Below the pieces are notes generated by a model, which was not told the origin of the DNA, made no database searches, and was given only the letters and a program-made list of their open reading frames with translations. From Klebsiella pneumoniae (GTDB lineage: Bacteria > Pseudomonadota > Gammaproteobacteria > Steroidobacterales > Steroidobacteraceae), in NCBI GenBank assembly GCA_945873095.1, contig CAMCBU010000002.1:62001-126000 (forward strand): a stretch of 64,000 nt of DNA. Reading direction: 5' to 3'. Position numbers and translations under genes: made by a program. Numbering within the stretch: position 1 is the first letter of the stretch; the number at the start of each line of letters is the position of its first letter. Shown piece by piece: positions 7,766-16,974 of the stretch.

Positions 7766-10075
7766 ATGTCGCGTATCCGTCTCGACACTCGTATCGCTTT
7801 GTTCGTCGCTTCGGCTGCTGCGACGTTGAGCATCACGCCGCACAGTGCGCGGGCCGCCGAATCCATCGACGATCTGCAAGTTGTCGTCGTCACGGCACAG
7901 AAACGTGAGGAGAATATCCGCGATGTGCCGATCACGATCAGCGCCACCTCGGGCGAGCGCATGCGTGAGCTGGGCGTCTCGGATTTGGACGAACTCGCGT
8001 TTTATATTCCCGGGCTCAACGTTCAAGAACAGAGCGCGAACAACCCAGGTATCGTGATTCGCGGCATCACATCGGACAGCGGTTCTGCGCAGCAAGCCGC
8101 TCGCGTCACGCTGTATTACAACGGCGTCGATATCTCTCGTTCACGTGGCTCATACCAAGATATCTACGATATGGAGCGCATCGAGGTCATCAAAGGGCCG
8201 CAAGCGACGTTGTTCGGCACCGCCTCGGCCATCGGCGCGATCAGCCTGATTTCCGCGCGACCCAAGCCGGGCTTTTCTGGCGCCGTCGAGGCTGGACTTG
8301 GCAATTATGGTCAGCAATTACTCGCTGGCCATTTGAACGCCGGCGACGAGACGCTCGCGACGCGCATTGCTTTCGCGTGGAAGCAGCGACAAGGCTACGT
8401 CGAAAACCTCGCTCCCAACCAAGATGATCTCAACGGTCAAGATCAACTCGGCATGCGCGGCTCGATCCGCTACACGCCGAGCGACGACACGACCATCGAT
8501 GCGATCGTGACTTGGGATCGCCAACGAAATCCCGGCACGGCCTTCGTGTCGAAAGCGTTGCCGACGGCGGCAGGTCCTGGTGATCCTTTCGGTAAGGCTT
8601 TTCTCGGCGGTTCACCGCTCTCGGCAACCGTGCTGGGTAAAACCAAGCTGGGTCTGGATCGAGACGTCTACGATGTGAATCTGACCCTCAATCATTCTTT
8701 GAGCGAACGCTGGTCGCTCACCACGGTCAATGGCTATCGTCGCTTCGATAGTCTGGAAACCTTCGACGCCGACGGATCAGCGGCGTGGTATCTCGAGTTC
8801 GCCGAGATCGCTCGTGGCACCCAAGGCAGTCACGAGACTCGATTCGCCTACAGCAGCGACACACTGCGCGCTTCGGCCGGCTGGAATCTCTTCCGCGAGT
8901 ACGGCGTCCAAAATGTCCCCTTCACGAGTGAGGAGGGGATTTTCCTGCAGTGCGTGGCTCGCCTCGTTCCGAATCTACCCTGCGTGGCAAGCAACGGCAC
9001 GGTCGCGGCAGCCGGCGCGACAGCGTTGTTGACGCGCGGTCTCGCCACGTCGCTGCCCTATCGCTCGGCATTCGAAAACCAAGGCAACAACGACAGCTAC
9101 TCGGTCTTTGCGGACGCCACTTGGTCTCCCAATGCGAAATGGGATCTGACTGCGGGGGTTCGCTTATTGGGTGAGAAGCGCCGCTCGGGTTATTACGCCG
9201 AGGTCGCACGATCGGTCATCACCGGCGGTGCCTCGTTGATTCCGGGCCAAGTCGATACCGGCCGACAGGTGTTCCGAGATGAAGACTCCTTCTCGGCCGT
9301 GCTGCCGCGCTTCAACGCGCTGTATCGCCTCAACTCGCAAGTGAACGTGTTTGCAACTCTCTCGAAGGGTCGGCGCTCACCAACGGTTCAGCTCGGCGCG
9401 CGCGCGACGCCGACCGGCCCTGCCCCGTCGTTCACCCCCGTCGCCGAGGAGAACGTGTGGAACTACGAGATCGGTCTCAAAGGCGGGAACAATGTCGTCT
9501 CGGGCTCGATCGGTGTGTATTACCAAAAGTACGACGACTTCCAAGTCAGCATCGTGCGCGAGGACGGCGTCATCGTGACCGCGAGCGCCGGTTCGGCGAG
9601 CAATCTCGGCACGGAAGCCGAAGTTCAGGTGCGTCCGACCAACTGGTTCAACTTCTTCGCCAACGTCGGCTACATTGACGGTGGCATCGACGACAAGCCG
9701 GGCATTGCACCGACCTTTCGTGGTGCCCGCTTCCGTCTGCAGCCAGAGATCCAATCCGCTGCCGGCTTCACCATCGAATCGAAACTGGGAAGCGGGATGC
9801 GCCTGTTCGCAACACCGAGCGTCACTTATCGCGGCAAAATCTTCTTCGAGGTGCCGAACAATCCGGCGATCAGCCAAGCGGCTGTCACCCTCGTCAATCT
9901 CCGCGCCGGTGCTGCCTTCGCGGATGACAAGTGGGAAATCGTCGCTTACGCTCGCAACCTTCTCGATGAGGACTACCTGCTCGATGCCGGCAACACCGGC
10001 GGTGCATTCGGTATCCCAACCTTCATCCCGGCAGAGCCTCGTCTCTACGGCTTGCAGGTCGCAACTCGCTTTTGA
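7766..10075 (+). CDS. TonB-dependent outer-membrane receptor
   Basis: The 769-residue precursor has a signal peptide ending near AARA/AES. Next come a plug domain starting at VVVTAQKREENIRDVPITIS, with the GIVIRGI and EVIKGPQATLFGT motifs, and a 22-strand-type barrel ending in the aromatic terminal residue F. It should take up a substrate across the outer membrane using TonB energy. I chose the ATG at 7766 because GGAAAGGGAG precedes it and a signal peptide follows at once; an upstream start at 7670 would add 32 residues and run over the possible Pho box. The phoD-type phosphodiesterase gene 40 bp downstream suggests the substrate is an organophosphate or a product of its hydrolysis. That substrate is inference. 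Confidence 0.9.
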   Translation: MSRIRLDTRIALFVASAAATLSITPHSARAAESIDDLQVVVVTAQKREENIRDVPITISATSGERMRELGVSDLDELAFYIPGLNVQEQSANNPGIVIRGITSDSGSAQQAARVTLYYNGVDISRSRGSYQDIYDMERIEVIKGPQATLFGTASAIGAISLISARPKPGFSGAVEAGLGNYGQQLLAGHLNAGDETLATRIAFAWKQRQGYVENLAPNQDDLNGQDQLGMRGSIRYTPSDDTTIDAIVTWDRQRNPGTAFVSKALPTAAGPGDPFGKAFLGGSPLSATVLGKTKLGLDRDVYDVNLTLNHSLSERWSLTTVNGYRRFDSLETFDADGSAAWYLEFAEIARGTQGSHETRFAYSSDTLRASAGWNLFREYGVQNVPFTSEEGIFLQCVARLVPNLPCVASNGTVAAAGATALLTRGLATSLPYRSAFENQGNNDSYSVFADATWSPNAKWDLTAGVRLLGEKRRSGYYAEVARSVITGGASLIPGQVDTGRQVFRDEDSFSAVLPRFNALYRLNSQVNVFATLSKGRRSPTVQLGARATPTGPAPSFTPVAEENVWNYEIGLKGGNNVVSGSIGVYYQKYDDFQVSIVREDGVIVTASAGSASNLGTEAEVQVRPTNWFNFFANVGYIDGGIDDKPGIAPTFRGARFRLQPEIQSAAGFTIESKLGSGMRLFATPSVTYRGKIFFEVPNNPAISQAAVTLVNLRAGAAFADDKWEIVAYARNLLDEDYLLDAGNTGGAFGIPTFIPAEPRLYGLQVATRF

Positions 10076-10115
10076 TTGACGCTATTTTTTGCTTGACGCT
10101 ATGTGGAGTACAGAC

Positions 10116-11732
10116 ATGATCGATCGTAGACGGCTCATCCAAGCTGGCGTATTTGGTCTCGGCGCCACGGCCCTGCCGGGTGTTGCCGGTATGTTTTTGC
10201 GTCAGGGCTTCACACATGGTGTCGCCAGTGGTGAGCCGTCGGCGAATTCGGTATTGCTATGGACACGATTCGTCGGCGAGGCCGATGTCAAACTGCGCGC
10301 CGAAGTCGCCAGCGATGCGATGTTTCAGAAGCTCGTGACCGGTGCCGAGGTCGTCGCCGCCCCTGATCGAGACTACACCGCCAAAGTGATCGTCAAAGGT
10401 TTGGCCCCGGGGCGCTGGTACTACTATCGCTTCGTCGCACCGGATGGCAGCCGCAGCGTCGTCGGTCGTACGCGCACCCTGCCAAACGGCTCGCTCGACA
10501 AATTTGGTATCGGTCTCTTCTCCTGCTCGAACCTGCCCTTCGGTTGGTTCAATGCCTATGCGCATGCTTGCGAACGCAACGACCTCGATCTCATCGTGCA
10601 CGTCGGCGATTATTTGTATGAGTACGCGATCGGCAACTACCCCTCGGTCGGTGAATCTTTGACCGGCCGCGTGATCGAACCGGCGCACGAGATGGTCACG
10701 CTCGCTGACTACCGCTTGCGCTACGCCTCCTACCGCCTCGATCCAGATCTGCAAAAGCTACATCAAAGTTATCCCATGATTGCGCAGTGGGACGATCACG
10801 AGTTGACCAATGACGCTTGGGTCGGCGGTGCCGAGAATCACCAGGCCGATAAGGAAGGTGATTGGGAGACACGCAAAGCGATCGCCGAACGCGTCTATCG
10901 GGAGTGGATGCCCGTGTCCGACGATCGCTTCGGCAGCTATCAGATCGGCGATCTCGCCACGCTCTTCAAACTCGAGACGCGGATCAGCGGTCGCAGTGCA
11001 CCACCGAGTCTCGAAGCCGCACTCAAAGATCAGCCCGATATCGCCAAGGCGCTACTCAACTTCCGAGATGGTGTACTGCGCGACCCCGCGCGAACGCTGC
11101 TCGGTCTGCAACAGGAATCGTGGCTCAAAGAAAATCTTCGCAAGTCCACGCAATCGAAGACGCGTTGGCAGATCGTTTCCCAACAGATCGTCATGGGCGA
11201 AATCGTCGCGCCACAACAGGTCGGTCAGTGGTTGCCCGAAGAGGCACCGGAATTCTTGAAGCGTCGTATGGCAGCCGGTCTCGTCGCGGCCAAGCTCGGT
11301 TTACCGTACAACTTCGACAGCTGGGGCGGCTTTCCGGCGGCTCGAACGAGGCTGCTGCAAGACTCGCTCGAAGCAGGCGCGAACCCGATCGTGCTCGCGG
11401 GCGATAGCCACAATGCATGGGCCCAAAATTTGTCGCTCGGCAACACCGCAGCCGGTGTCGAGTTCGCCACGCACTCGGTGACTTCACCCGGGTTCGAGAG
11501 CTATCTGCGGCGCGGCGCACCGACCGATGTCGCCGCGGCGCTGCAGGCCACGAATCCGGGCCTCGTGTTCAGCAATACCCACCAGCGTGGCTACACCAGC
11601 ATTTTGTTGGGCCGCGATCAGGCCGTGGGTCAGTTCCACTTCATGAAGACGATCCGCGAGCGCTCGACGGAGCTCGCTGAGACGCGGAGCCTGCGCGTGC
11701 GTCACGGCGCGCGGCGCTTGATAGCGGGCTGA
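10116..11732 (+). CDS. PhoD-like alkaline phosphatase/phosphodiesterase, Tat-exported
   Basis: The 538-residue protein starts with MIDRRRLIQAGVFGLGATAL, a twin-arginine signal. It continues with a PhoD N-terminal domain (FTHGVASGEPS) and a metallophosphatase core: FSCSN, LIVHVGDYLYEY, AQWDDHELTND and the late AGDSHNAW motif. These provide the Fe/Ca ligands of PhoD-type phosphodiesterases. It should hydrolyse phosphodiesters in the periplasm or outside the cell. The 10116 start is preceded by GGAG; longer starts at 10101 or 10089 lack a suitable site and would displace the Tat motif. The co-directional TonB receptor just upstream suggests a phosphate-scavenging pair. Confidence 0.88.
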   Translation: MIDRRRLIQAGVFGLGATALPGVAGMFLRQGFTHGVASGEPSANSVLLWTRFVGEADVKLRAEVASDAMFQKLVTGAEVVAAPDRDYTAKVIVKGLAPGRWYYYRFVAPDGSRSVVGRTRTLPNGSLDKFGIGLFSCSNLPFGWFNAYAHACERNDLDLIVHVGDYLYEYAIGNYPSVGESLTGRVIEPAHEMVTLADYRLRYASYRLDPDLQKLHQSYPMIAQWDDHELTNDAWVGGAENHQADKEGDWETRKAIAERVYREWMPVSDDRFGSYQIGDLATLFKLETRISGRSAPPSLEAALKDQPDIAKALLNFRDGVLRDPARTLLGLQQESWLKENLRKSTQSKTRWQIVSQQIVMGEIVAPQQVGQWLPEEAPEFLKRRMAAGLVAAKLGLPYNFDSWGGFPAARTRLLQDSLEAGANPIVLAGDSHNAWAQNLSLGNTAAGVEFATHSVTSPGFESYLRRGAPTDVAAALQATNPGLVFSNTHQRGYTSILLGRDQAVGQFHFMKTIRERSTELAETRSLRVRHGARRLIAG

Positions 11733-11748
11733 TCACACCAACGTGAAC

Positions 11749-11788
11749 GGTTCGAGCCGGGCTAGGTCGAAGCGGACCGGCTCGAACC
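11749..11788 (+). terminator. 12-bp perfect hairpin after phoD
   Basis: GGTTCGAGCCGG at 11749-11760 is perfectly repeated in inverted orientation at 11777-11788, leaving a 16-base loop. Only a short T run (TTTC) follows, so termination may be weak or Rho-assisted. The hairpin ends 10 to 20 bp before the start of the M48 protease gene and could alternatively influence its translation. Confidence 0.5.
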
Positions 11789-11798
11789 TTTCGGTATC

Positions 11799-13067
11799 AT
11801 GACGGGCATGGACGCCAACTTCGTCACCATGCTCTTTATCGGACTCCTCGTGATCGCCACCCTCTTGCAACTGTGGCTGACGCGAAGGCAAATCCGGCAT
11901 GTTCGATGCCATCGTGCCGCGGTCCCGAGTGCTTTCAGCAGCCAAATTTCACTCGATGCGCACCAGAAGGCGGCGGACTACACCGTCGTACGGCAAAAGT
12001 TCGGCGTCGTTCATGCGCTCTCGTCGATCGCACTGCTATTTGGCTGGACACTGTTCGGTGGTCTCGAGACGCTCAATCTGCTGTTGCAGCCGTACGGGAT
12101 CACACTCGGCGGCATCGGCTACCAGATGGCACTCATTTTCATTTTTTCTTTGATCGGCGGGGTCGTCGAGCTGCCACTCGATTGGTACCGCCATTTCCGT
12201 ATCGAGCAGCGATTTGGCTTCAACCGCATGTCGCTCGGCGTATGGCTGACCGATTTGATCAAAAATTTCTGGGTCAGCTCGTTGATCGGCCTGCCCTTGA
12301 TCGCGCTGGTGCTTTGGTTGATGGGCACGGCAGGAGCCACGTGGTGGCTTTGGGCTTGGGGTGCATGGGTGATCTTCAACCTGCTGCTCATGGTGATCTA
12401 CCCGATTTGGATCGCTCCGCTGTTCAATCAATTCGAACCTCTGGCGGACGAAACCTTGAAAGCGCGCGTGCAAGCGCTGATGCAACGCTGTGGTTTCGCG
12501 GCCGAGGGCCTATTCGTGATGGACGGCAGCAAACGCTCCGCCGAATCGAACGCGTACTTCACGGGGCTCGGCAAAGCCAAGCGCGTGGTGTTCTACGACA
12601 CTCTGCTCGAGAGGCTTTCCCACGACGAACTCGAAGCCGTTCTCGCCCATGAATTGGGTCATTTTCACCACCGCCATTTGCGCAAGAGTTTGATCTCGAT
12701 TTTCACCCTGACGCTCGTCGGCTTCGCGGCCTTGGGCTGGCTTTCGATGCAGCCGGCCTTCTTCTTAGGCCTTGGCGTCACCCCGAATGCCGCTCTGCCG
12801 AACGATGCGCTCGCGATCCTGCTGTTCCTGCTCGTGATTCCGATCCTCTCGCCGCTGATCGAACCGCTCTGGAGCGCAGCCTCGAGGCGGCACGAGTTTC
12901 AGGCCGACGCTTACGCCAAGCAGCAAGCGAGTGCCCCGGCGCTGGTGCAGGCGCTGGTGAAGCTGACCGAGGACAACGCCGTCACGTTGACCCCGGATCC
13001 GATCTACGTGCGCTTCCACTACTCGCACCCGCCGATGGTCGAGCGGATCGCGGCCCTGCAAAACTAG
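11799..13067 (+). CDS. M48-family membrane endopeptidase (Ste24/CAAX type)
   Basis: The 422-residue protein is an integral-membrane zinc metalloprotease. It has an N-terminal helix (about 10-27), two or three central helices around 70-200, and the zinc motif HELGH followed by FHHRH. The third ligand is the glutamate in EFQADAYAKQ, and a hydrophobic pair lies between these motifs. The length and the N-terminal peptidase M48_N region match Ste24-type CAAX proteases, which in bacteria act in membrane protein quality control. An alternative start is the ATG at 11808 (MDANFV). It begins just after the phoD hairpin and ends 50 bp before argR. It is probably independent of the arginine genes. Confidence 0.88.
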   Translation: MTGMDANFVTMLFIGLLVIATLLQLWLTRRQIRHVRCHRAAVPSAFSSQISLDAHQKAADYTVVRQKFGVVHALSSIALLFGWTLFGGLETLNLLLQPYGITLGGIGYQMALIFIFSLIGGVVELPLDWYRHFRIEQRFGFNRMSLGVWLTDLIKNFWVSSLIGLPLIALVLWLMGTAGATWWLWAWGAWVIFNLLLMVIYPIWIAPLFNQFEPLADETLKARVQALMQRCGFAAEGLFVMDGSKRSAESNAYFTGLGKAKRVVFYDTLLERLSHDELEAVLAHELGHFHHRHLRKSLISIFTLTLVGFAALGWLSMQPAFFLGLGVTPNAALPNDALAILLFLLVIPILSPLIEPLWSAASRRHEFQADAYAKQQASAPALVQALVKLTEDNAVTLTPDPIYVRFHYSHPPMVERIAALQN

Positions 13068-13085
13068 CCGCTCATGTTGACAGGC

Positions 13086-13124
13086 TGTGCATCTTTATTC
13101 AAAATTCGTGAAATTTTATGCACA
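13086..13124 (+). promoter_or_regulatory. Two tandem ARG boxes overlapping the argR start
   Basis: Box 1 (13086-13103) reads TGTGCATCTTTATTCAAA and box 2 (13107-13124) reads CGTGAAATTTTATGCACA. Each fits the 18-bp ArgR consensus (TGAAT, four A/T-rich bases, ATTCA) with one mismatch or none per half-site. The boxes are separated by exactly 3 bp, the spacing bound by one ArgR hexamer. The pair is an imperfect palindrome overall. Box 2 covers the argR ATG at 13118, so binding should block initiation of the whole arginine operon. Confidence 0.8.
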
Positions 13125-13570
13125 CCGACCCCCACCACCCGCACCGCCGCGAGGCCATCCTGCGCATCCTGCGCGGCGCGCCAGTGCGCAAGCAGGACGA
13201 GTTGGTGCGCCTGCTGCGCGAGGCCGGTCACGATGTCACCCAGTCCTCCGTCAGTCGCGATCTGCGGGAACTCGGCGTCCTGAAAGCGAGCGGTCGCTAC
13301 CTGCCGCCGTCCGAAGAGTCGTCCCGGACGCTCGATGACTTCGACACCCTGCGCCAGTTCGTGCGGGGTGTGGCGACAGCCGGCGCAGCCCTGACGGTAC
13401 TGCGAACGACGATCGGAGCTGCGCAAAGCGTCGCCATTGCCATCGACAAAGCCGCGTGGCCCGAAGTCGTCGGCACCATCTCGGGTGATGACACCATCTT
13501 CATCGCCACCGATTCGGGCGAAGCCCAAACCACGCTCGTGGTACGCCTGCGCAAGCTGTTTCGTCTTTAA
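13118..13570 (+). CDS. argR: Arginine repressor
   Basis: ArgR senses L-arginine and represses arginine biosynthesis. The 150-residue protein has an N-terminal winged helix ([12 protein letters not shown], then [17 protein letters not shown] as recognition region) and a C-terminal oligomerisation/arginine-binding domain ending in [15 protein letters not shown]. The start overlaps the second of two ARG boxes, so the gene is very likely autoregulated. It is the first gene of the arginine operon, with argG starting 10 bp later. Length and motifs are normal. Confidence 0.93.
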   Translation: MHTDPHHPHRREAILRILRGAPVRKQDELVRLLREAGHDVTQSSVSRDLRELGVLKASGRYLPPSEESSRTLDDFDTLRQFVRGVATAGAALTVLRTTIGAAQSVAIAIDKAAWPEVVGTISGDDTIFIATDSGEAQTTLVVRLRKLFRL

Positions 13571-13579
13571 GGATCCACC

Positions 13580-14800
13580 ATGTCCCAACCGATCGTTCTC
13601 GCCTATTCCGGCGGCCTCGACACCTCTTTCCTTGTTCCCTGGCTGAGGGAGGAATATCGCCGCCCGATCATCACCGTCACCGTCGATACGGGTGGCATCG
13701 ATGCCGCAGCGGCGAAGACGCTGCACGAACGCGCCTTGGCGCTCGGCGCATCCGAGCATCACCAGATCGATGCGCGCACCGATTATTTCCAGCAGGTGCT
13801 GCGTTTTTTGATCATGGGCAACGTCCGTCGCGGTCAGCTGTATCCGCTGTCGGTCGGCGCAGAGCGAGTGATGCAGGCACAGATCATCGCTCGGATGGCG
13901 CGCGAACTCGGCACCGGTAGCATCGCCCATGGCTGCACGGCAGCCGGCAACGATCAGGTGCGATTCGAAGTGGCGCTGCGTACGCTCGCGCCGGAACTCG
14001 AGGTCATCGCACCGGTGCGCGACCGGCACTTCAAACGTCAGGAAGAGCTCGATTTTCTCACTGCGCGGCAACTGCCGGTACCGCCGCACGGCGCCGCCTA
14101 CTCGATCAATCGCGGACTCTGGGGCGTCAGTATCGGCGGTAAGGAAACGCTGACCTCGCAGGGCGGTATTCCCGACGATGCGTGGGTGCTCTCCAAAGAC
14201 GCCTTCACGCAACCGAGGGCGCCCGTACGCCATGTCATTCATTTCGAGAAGGGTGTGCCCTGCGGTATCGATGGTCGAACCATGACGGCTGTCGAGGTCA
14301 TCGAGCGCCTTGAGCAGTTGGCCGGCCCCTACGGTATCGGTCGCGGCATTCACTTAGGCGACACCATCATCGGTACCAAGGGTCGCGTCGCGTTCGAGGC
14401 ACCCGCCGCCGAGGTGTTGCTCAATGCGCATCGCGAGCTCGAGAAGCTCGTCCTGACCGCTCGTCAGCAGCGTATCAAAGAAATGTTGGCAGGCCCTTAC
14501 GGCGATTGGGTGCATGAGGGTCAGTTGCTCGATCCGGTCTGCCGCGATATCGAAGCCCATTTCCTGCAATCGCAGGAACGGGTCACGGGTATCGTGAACG
14601 TGCTGTTTCGACCGGGTTCACTGTTCATCGAGGGCGTGGACTCGCCCTATTCCTTGATGGCGGCCTCGAAAGGGGTCTACGGCGAAGCCACGGGCGAATG
14701 GACTGCAGCCGATGCGCTCGGTTTCTCGCGCATCGTGGGCCTCACGGGTGTGTTTCATCGTCGTGCCGGCGAACGCGCGGCCGCAGGGGAGTCAAACTAA
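13580..14800 (+). CDS. argG: Argininosuccinate synthase
   Basis: ArgG joins citrulline and aspartate with ATP to give argininosuccinate, the penultimate arginine step. The 406-residue protein begins with the PP-loop LAYSGGLDTSFLVPWL and contains the citrulline/aspartate-binding stretch with HGCTAAGNDQVRFE. It is preceded by an AAGGA-type ribosome-binding site 10 bp after argR. The adjacent acylornithine carbamoyltransferase implies that its citrulline arises by deacylation of acylcitrulline; the deacylase is not in this window. Confidence 0.93.
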   Translation: MSQPIVLAYSGGLDTSFLVPWLREEYRRPIITVTVDTGGIDAAAAKTLHERALALGASEHHQIDARTDYFQQVLRFLIMGNVRRGQLYPLSVGAERVMQAQIIARMARELGTGSIAHGCTAAGNDQVRFEVALRTLAPELEVIAPVRDRHFKRQEELDFLTARQLPVPPHGAAYSINRGLWGVSIGGKETLTSQGGIPDDAWVLSKDAFTQPRAPVRHVIHFEKGVPCGIDGRTMTAVEVIERLEQLAGPYGIGRGIHLGDTIIGTKGRVAFEAPAAEVLLNAHRELEKLVLTARQQRIKEMLAGPYGDWVHEGQLLDPVCRDIEAHFLQSQERVTGIVNVLFRPGSLFIEGVDSPYSLMAASKGVYGEATGEWTAADALGFSRIVGLTGVFHRRAGERAAAGESN

Positions 14801-15880
14801 ATGCGAACCATCGTCGTCGACAAGGTGGCCTCGGTCACTCAAGCCTGTGGTCTCGGCCACGAATTGCGTATCTCCACCGACAACCTACCCTCCGAAGAGG
14901 GCATCGTGGTCGTCGTGGAAATACTCACCAGCAAAGCCAACTACAACACGCTCGAGTTGACGAGTGGCCGCATGGCCAAGGTCAACAAGGGCGACATCGT
15001 CGTGGGTGCACTCGGTCATCGCAAAGCACTGTTCGGTTTTTCCGGACACGTGCCCGAAACGCTCAAAGCCGGTGATGTCATCCAGATGCTCAATATCGGT
15101 GGCGTGCTCGGCATCTGCGACTCGGCCAATCCCGACAAGGGCAAACCCTTCGACTGTAAAGTGCTCGGTGTCGTGCTCACCTTCCCCTATCTCGGCGAAC
15201 GCATCGGTGTGCCGGCGCGCGCGGGCTATCGCAAGCTCGATCTGAACGCGCCGCTCGAGACTCACGGTGTGCCGGTCGTCGCGCTGGCGGGAACCTGCAT
15301 GGAAGCGGGTAAAACCGCAGCGGCCTGCCAGATGGTCAGTCGCATGCGCCATCGCGGTCTCACCGTCGATGTGTTCAAGGCGACCGGCGTATCACTGCGT
15401 CGCGATATTTTGGCGATGGAAGATGCCGGCGCCCGCAACTCGATGATCTTCACCGACCTCGGCATCATCACGACCACGCGTGCCGTGGGCCCTGCGCTCA
15501 CGCGCACGATGATCACCGACATTTCGGCGAAGAAGCCGGATGTCATCGTCTTCGAACTCGGCGACGGTATTCTCGGCACCTATGGCGTCGACTCGATTCT
15601 CGAGTGCGACGACATCCGCAAGGCGCTGACCGGCGTCGTGCTGTCGGCCAACGATCCGGTCGCGGCCTGGGGTGGCGTGAAGCTGTTGCGCGAGCGTTTC
15701 GGCATCGAGCCTTGCGCCGTGACAGGCCCCGCCACCGACAATGCCGTCGGCGTCGACATCATCCGCGATCAAATGAAAGTGCCCGCTCACAACGCCCTGA
15801 GCGATGGTGCAGCGCTCGGTGACTGCGTGATCTCGGCCATCGGTCTCGATGCGAAATTCCCGGTGGCGGCAGCGAACTGA
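14801..15880 (+). CDS. Uncharacterised P-loop protein (DUF1611/BioD-like) in the arginine operon
   Basis: The 359-residue protein has a beta-rich N-terminal domain (about 1-150) and a C-terminal nucleotide-binding domain opening with ALAGTCMEAGKTAAA; K171 and T172 lie in the Walker A loop. The loop resembles the GTxxxxGKT loop of dethiobiotin synthetase and the CobQ/MobB group, and the domain looks DUF1611-like. Such folds use ATP to activate carboxylates or drive ligation. It starts directly at the argG stop and overlaps the argC start (ATGA-type junction), so it is translated with the arginine enzymes. I know of no assigned arginine step for this family. Candidate roles are an accessory or alternative step on an N-acyl intermediate, or regulation. 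Function is unknown. Confidence 0.75.
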   Translation: MRTIVVDKVASVTQACGLGHELRISTDNLPSEEGIVVVVEILTSKANYNTLELTSGRMAKVNKGDIVVGALGHRKALFGFSGHVPETLKAGDVIQMLNIGGVLGICDSANPDKGKPFDCKVLGVVLTFPYLGERIGVPARAGYRKLDLNAPLETHGVPVVALAGTCMEAGKTAAACQMVSRMRHRGLTVDVFKATGVSLRRDILAMEDAGARNSMIFTDLGIITTTRAVGPALTRTMITDISAKKPDVIVFELGDGILGTYGVDSILECDDIRKALTGVVLSANDPVAAWGGVKLLRERFGIEPCAVTGPATDNAVGVDIIRDQMKVPAHNALSDGAALGDCVISAIGLDAKFPVAAAN

Positions 15881-16941
15881 TGAAGACCCCTGCGCTCATT
15901 CTGGGTGGAACCGGTTACGTGGCGGGCGAACTGCTGCGCTTGCTCGTTGCACATCCGGATCTCGAGATCGCCGGTATTCTCTCCGACTCTCAGCCTGGCG
16001 AGTCGGTCGCCAAGGCGTTTCCACACCTGGCACCCGCGCTCGGCGAGCTCACCTTTTGCTCGGAAGCCGAGATGACCGCGTTGATCAGCGCGCTGCCGAT
16101 ATCCGCCGTGTTCTCGGCAGCACCACATGGCGTGAGCGCTGCGTTGATCGATCGCTTGCTCGAATCGGCCGAGGCCGCAGGCACCGCGCCGCGGGTGGTC
16201 GACATCTCGGCGGATTATCGCTACAGCACGGCCGAAGCGTATACCGCCGTTTACCATCATGCGCACGGCGCAGCGGCGCGTATCAAAGATTTCGTTTGCG
16301 CCGTGCCTGAACACCTGCGCACGCAGCCCGCCAAACACGTCGCGCATCCTGGATGCTTCGCGACGGCCACTCTGCTCGCCTCGGTGCCGCTGCTTGCTAA
16401 ACGACTGGTTTCACCGACGCTTTTCGTGAGCGGTATCACGGGCAGCACCGGCTCAGGACGAAAGCCCGTGGATGGCACGCATCACCCGGTCCGTCACAGC
16501 GACCTTTATTCGTACAACGCGCTCTCGCATCGGCATATTCCGGAAATCACGGCTTGCGCCAAAGCCGCCTCCGGCATCGAAGCCGATTTTGCGTTCGTGC
16601 CGCACTCAGCGCCGATCGCCCGCGGCATACACGTGACCGTGCAAGCCACGCTGGCGCCTAGCGTTTCCGTCACGACGGCAGAGCTTCGCGACACGCTGCG
16701 CGCGTTCTATGCGCACTCCCCGTTTGTGAGAGTGCTGGAGTCGCCGCCGCGTATCAAAGACGTGGTTGCCAGCAACTACGCCAACCTGTCGGCCACCAGC
16801 AACGGTCGCACGATCGCCGTGATGTGTGTGCTCGACAATCTCAACAAAGGCGCCGCCGGCGGTGCCGTGCAGTGGATGAATCGCTTGCTCGGTCTTCCCG
16901 AACAGCGTGGCCTGACCGCCGTAGCGCCAGGCTGGACTTGA
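15880..16941 (+). CDS. argC: N-acyl-gamma-glutamyl-phosphate reductase
   Basis: ArgC reduces N-acyl-glutamyl phosphate to the semialdehyde with NADPH. The 353-residue protein has the nucleotide-binding loop LGGTGYVAGELLRLL, the catalytic cysteine C159 in HPGCFATA and the TGSTGSGRKP segment. Its ATG overlaps the stop of the preceding P-loop gene. The downstream carbamoyltransferase means the acyl group may be acetyl or succinyl; the sequence alone does not decide this. Confidence 0.93.
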   Translation: MKTPALILGGTGYVAGELLRLLVAHPDLEIAGILSDSQPGESVAKAFPHLAPALGELTFCSEAEMTALISALPISAVFSAAPHGVSAALIDRLLESAEAAGTAPRVVDISADYRYSTAEAYTAVYHHAHGAAARIKDFVCAVPEHLRTQPAKHVAHPGCFATATLLASVPLLAKRLVSPTLFVSGITGSTGSGRKPVDGTHHPVRHSDLYSYNALSHRHIPEITACAKAASGIEADFAFVPHSAPIARGIHVTVQATLAPSVSVTTAELRDTLRAFYAHSPFVRVLESPPRIKDVVASNYANLSATSNGRTIAVMCVLDNLNKGAAGGAVQWMNRLLGLPEQRGLTAVAPGWT

Positions 16942-16974
16942 GCTTTTCCGACCGAATTTACAAGGACATCTCGC

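Noticed and set aside
13064-14353. A 429-codon minus-strand frame over argR and argG
   Set aside because: It runs antisense through well-conserved arginine genes and shows no recognisable domain.
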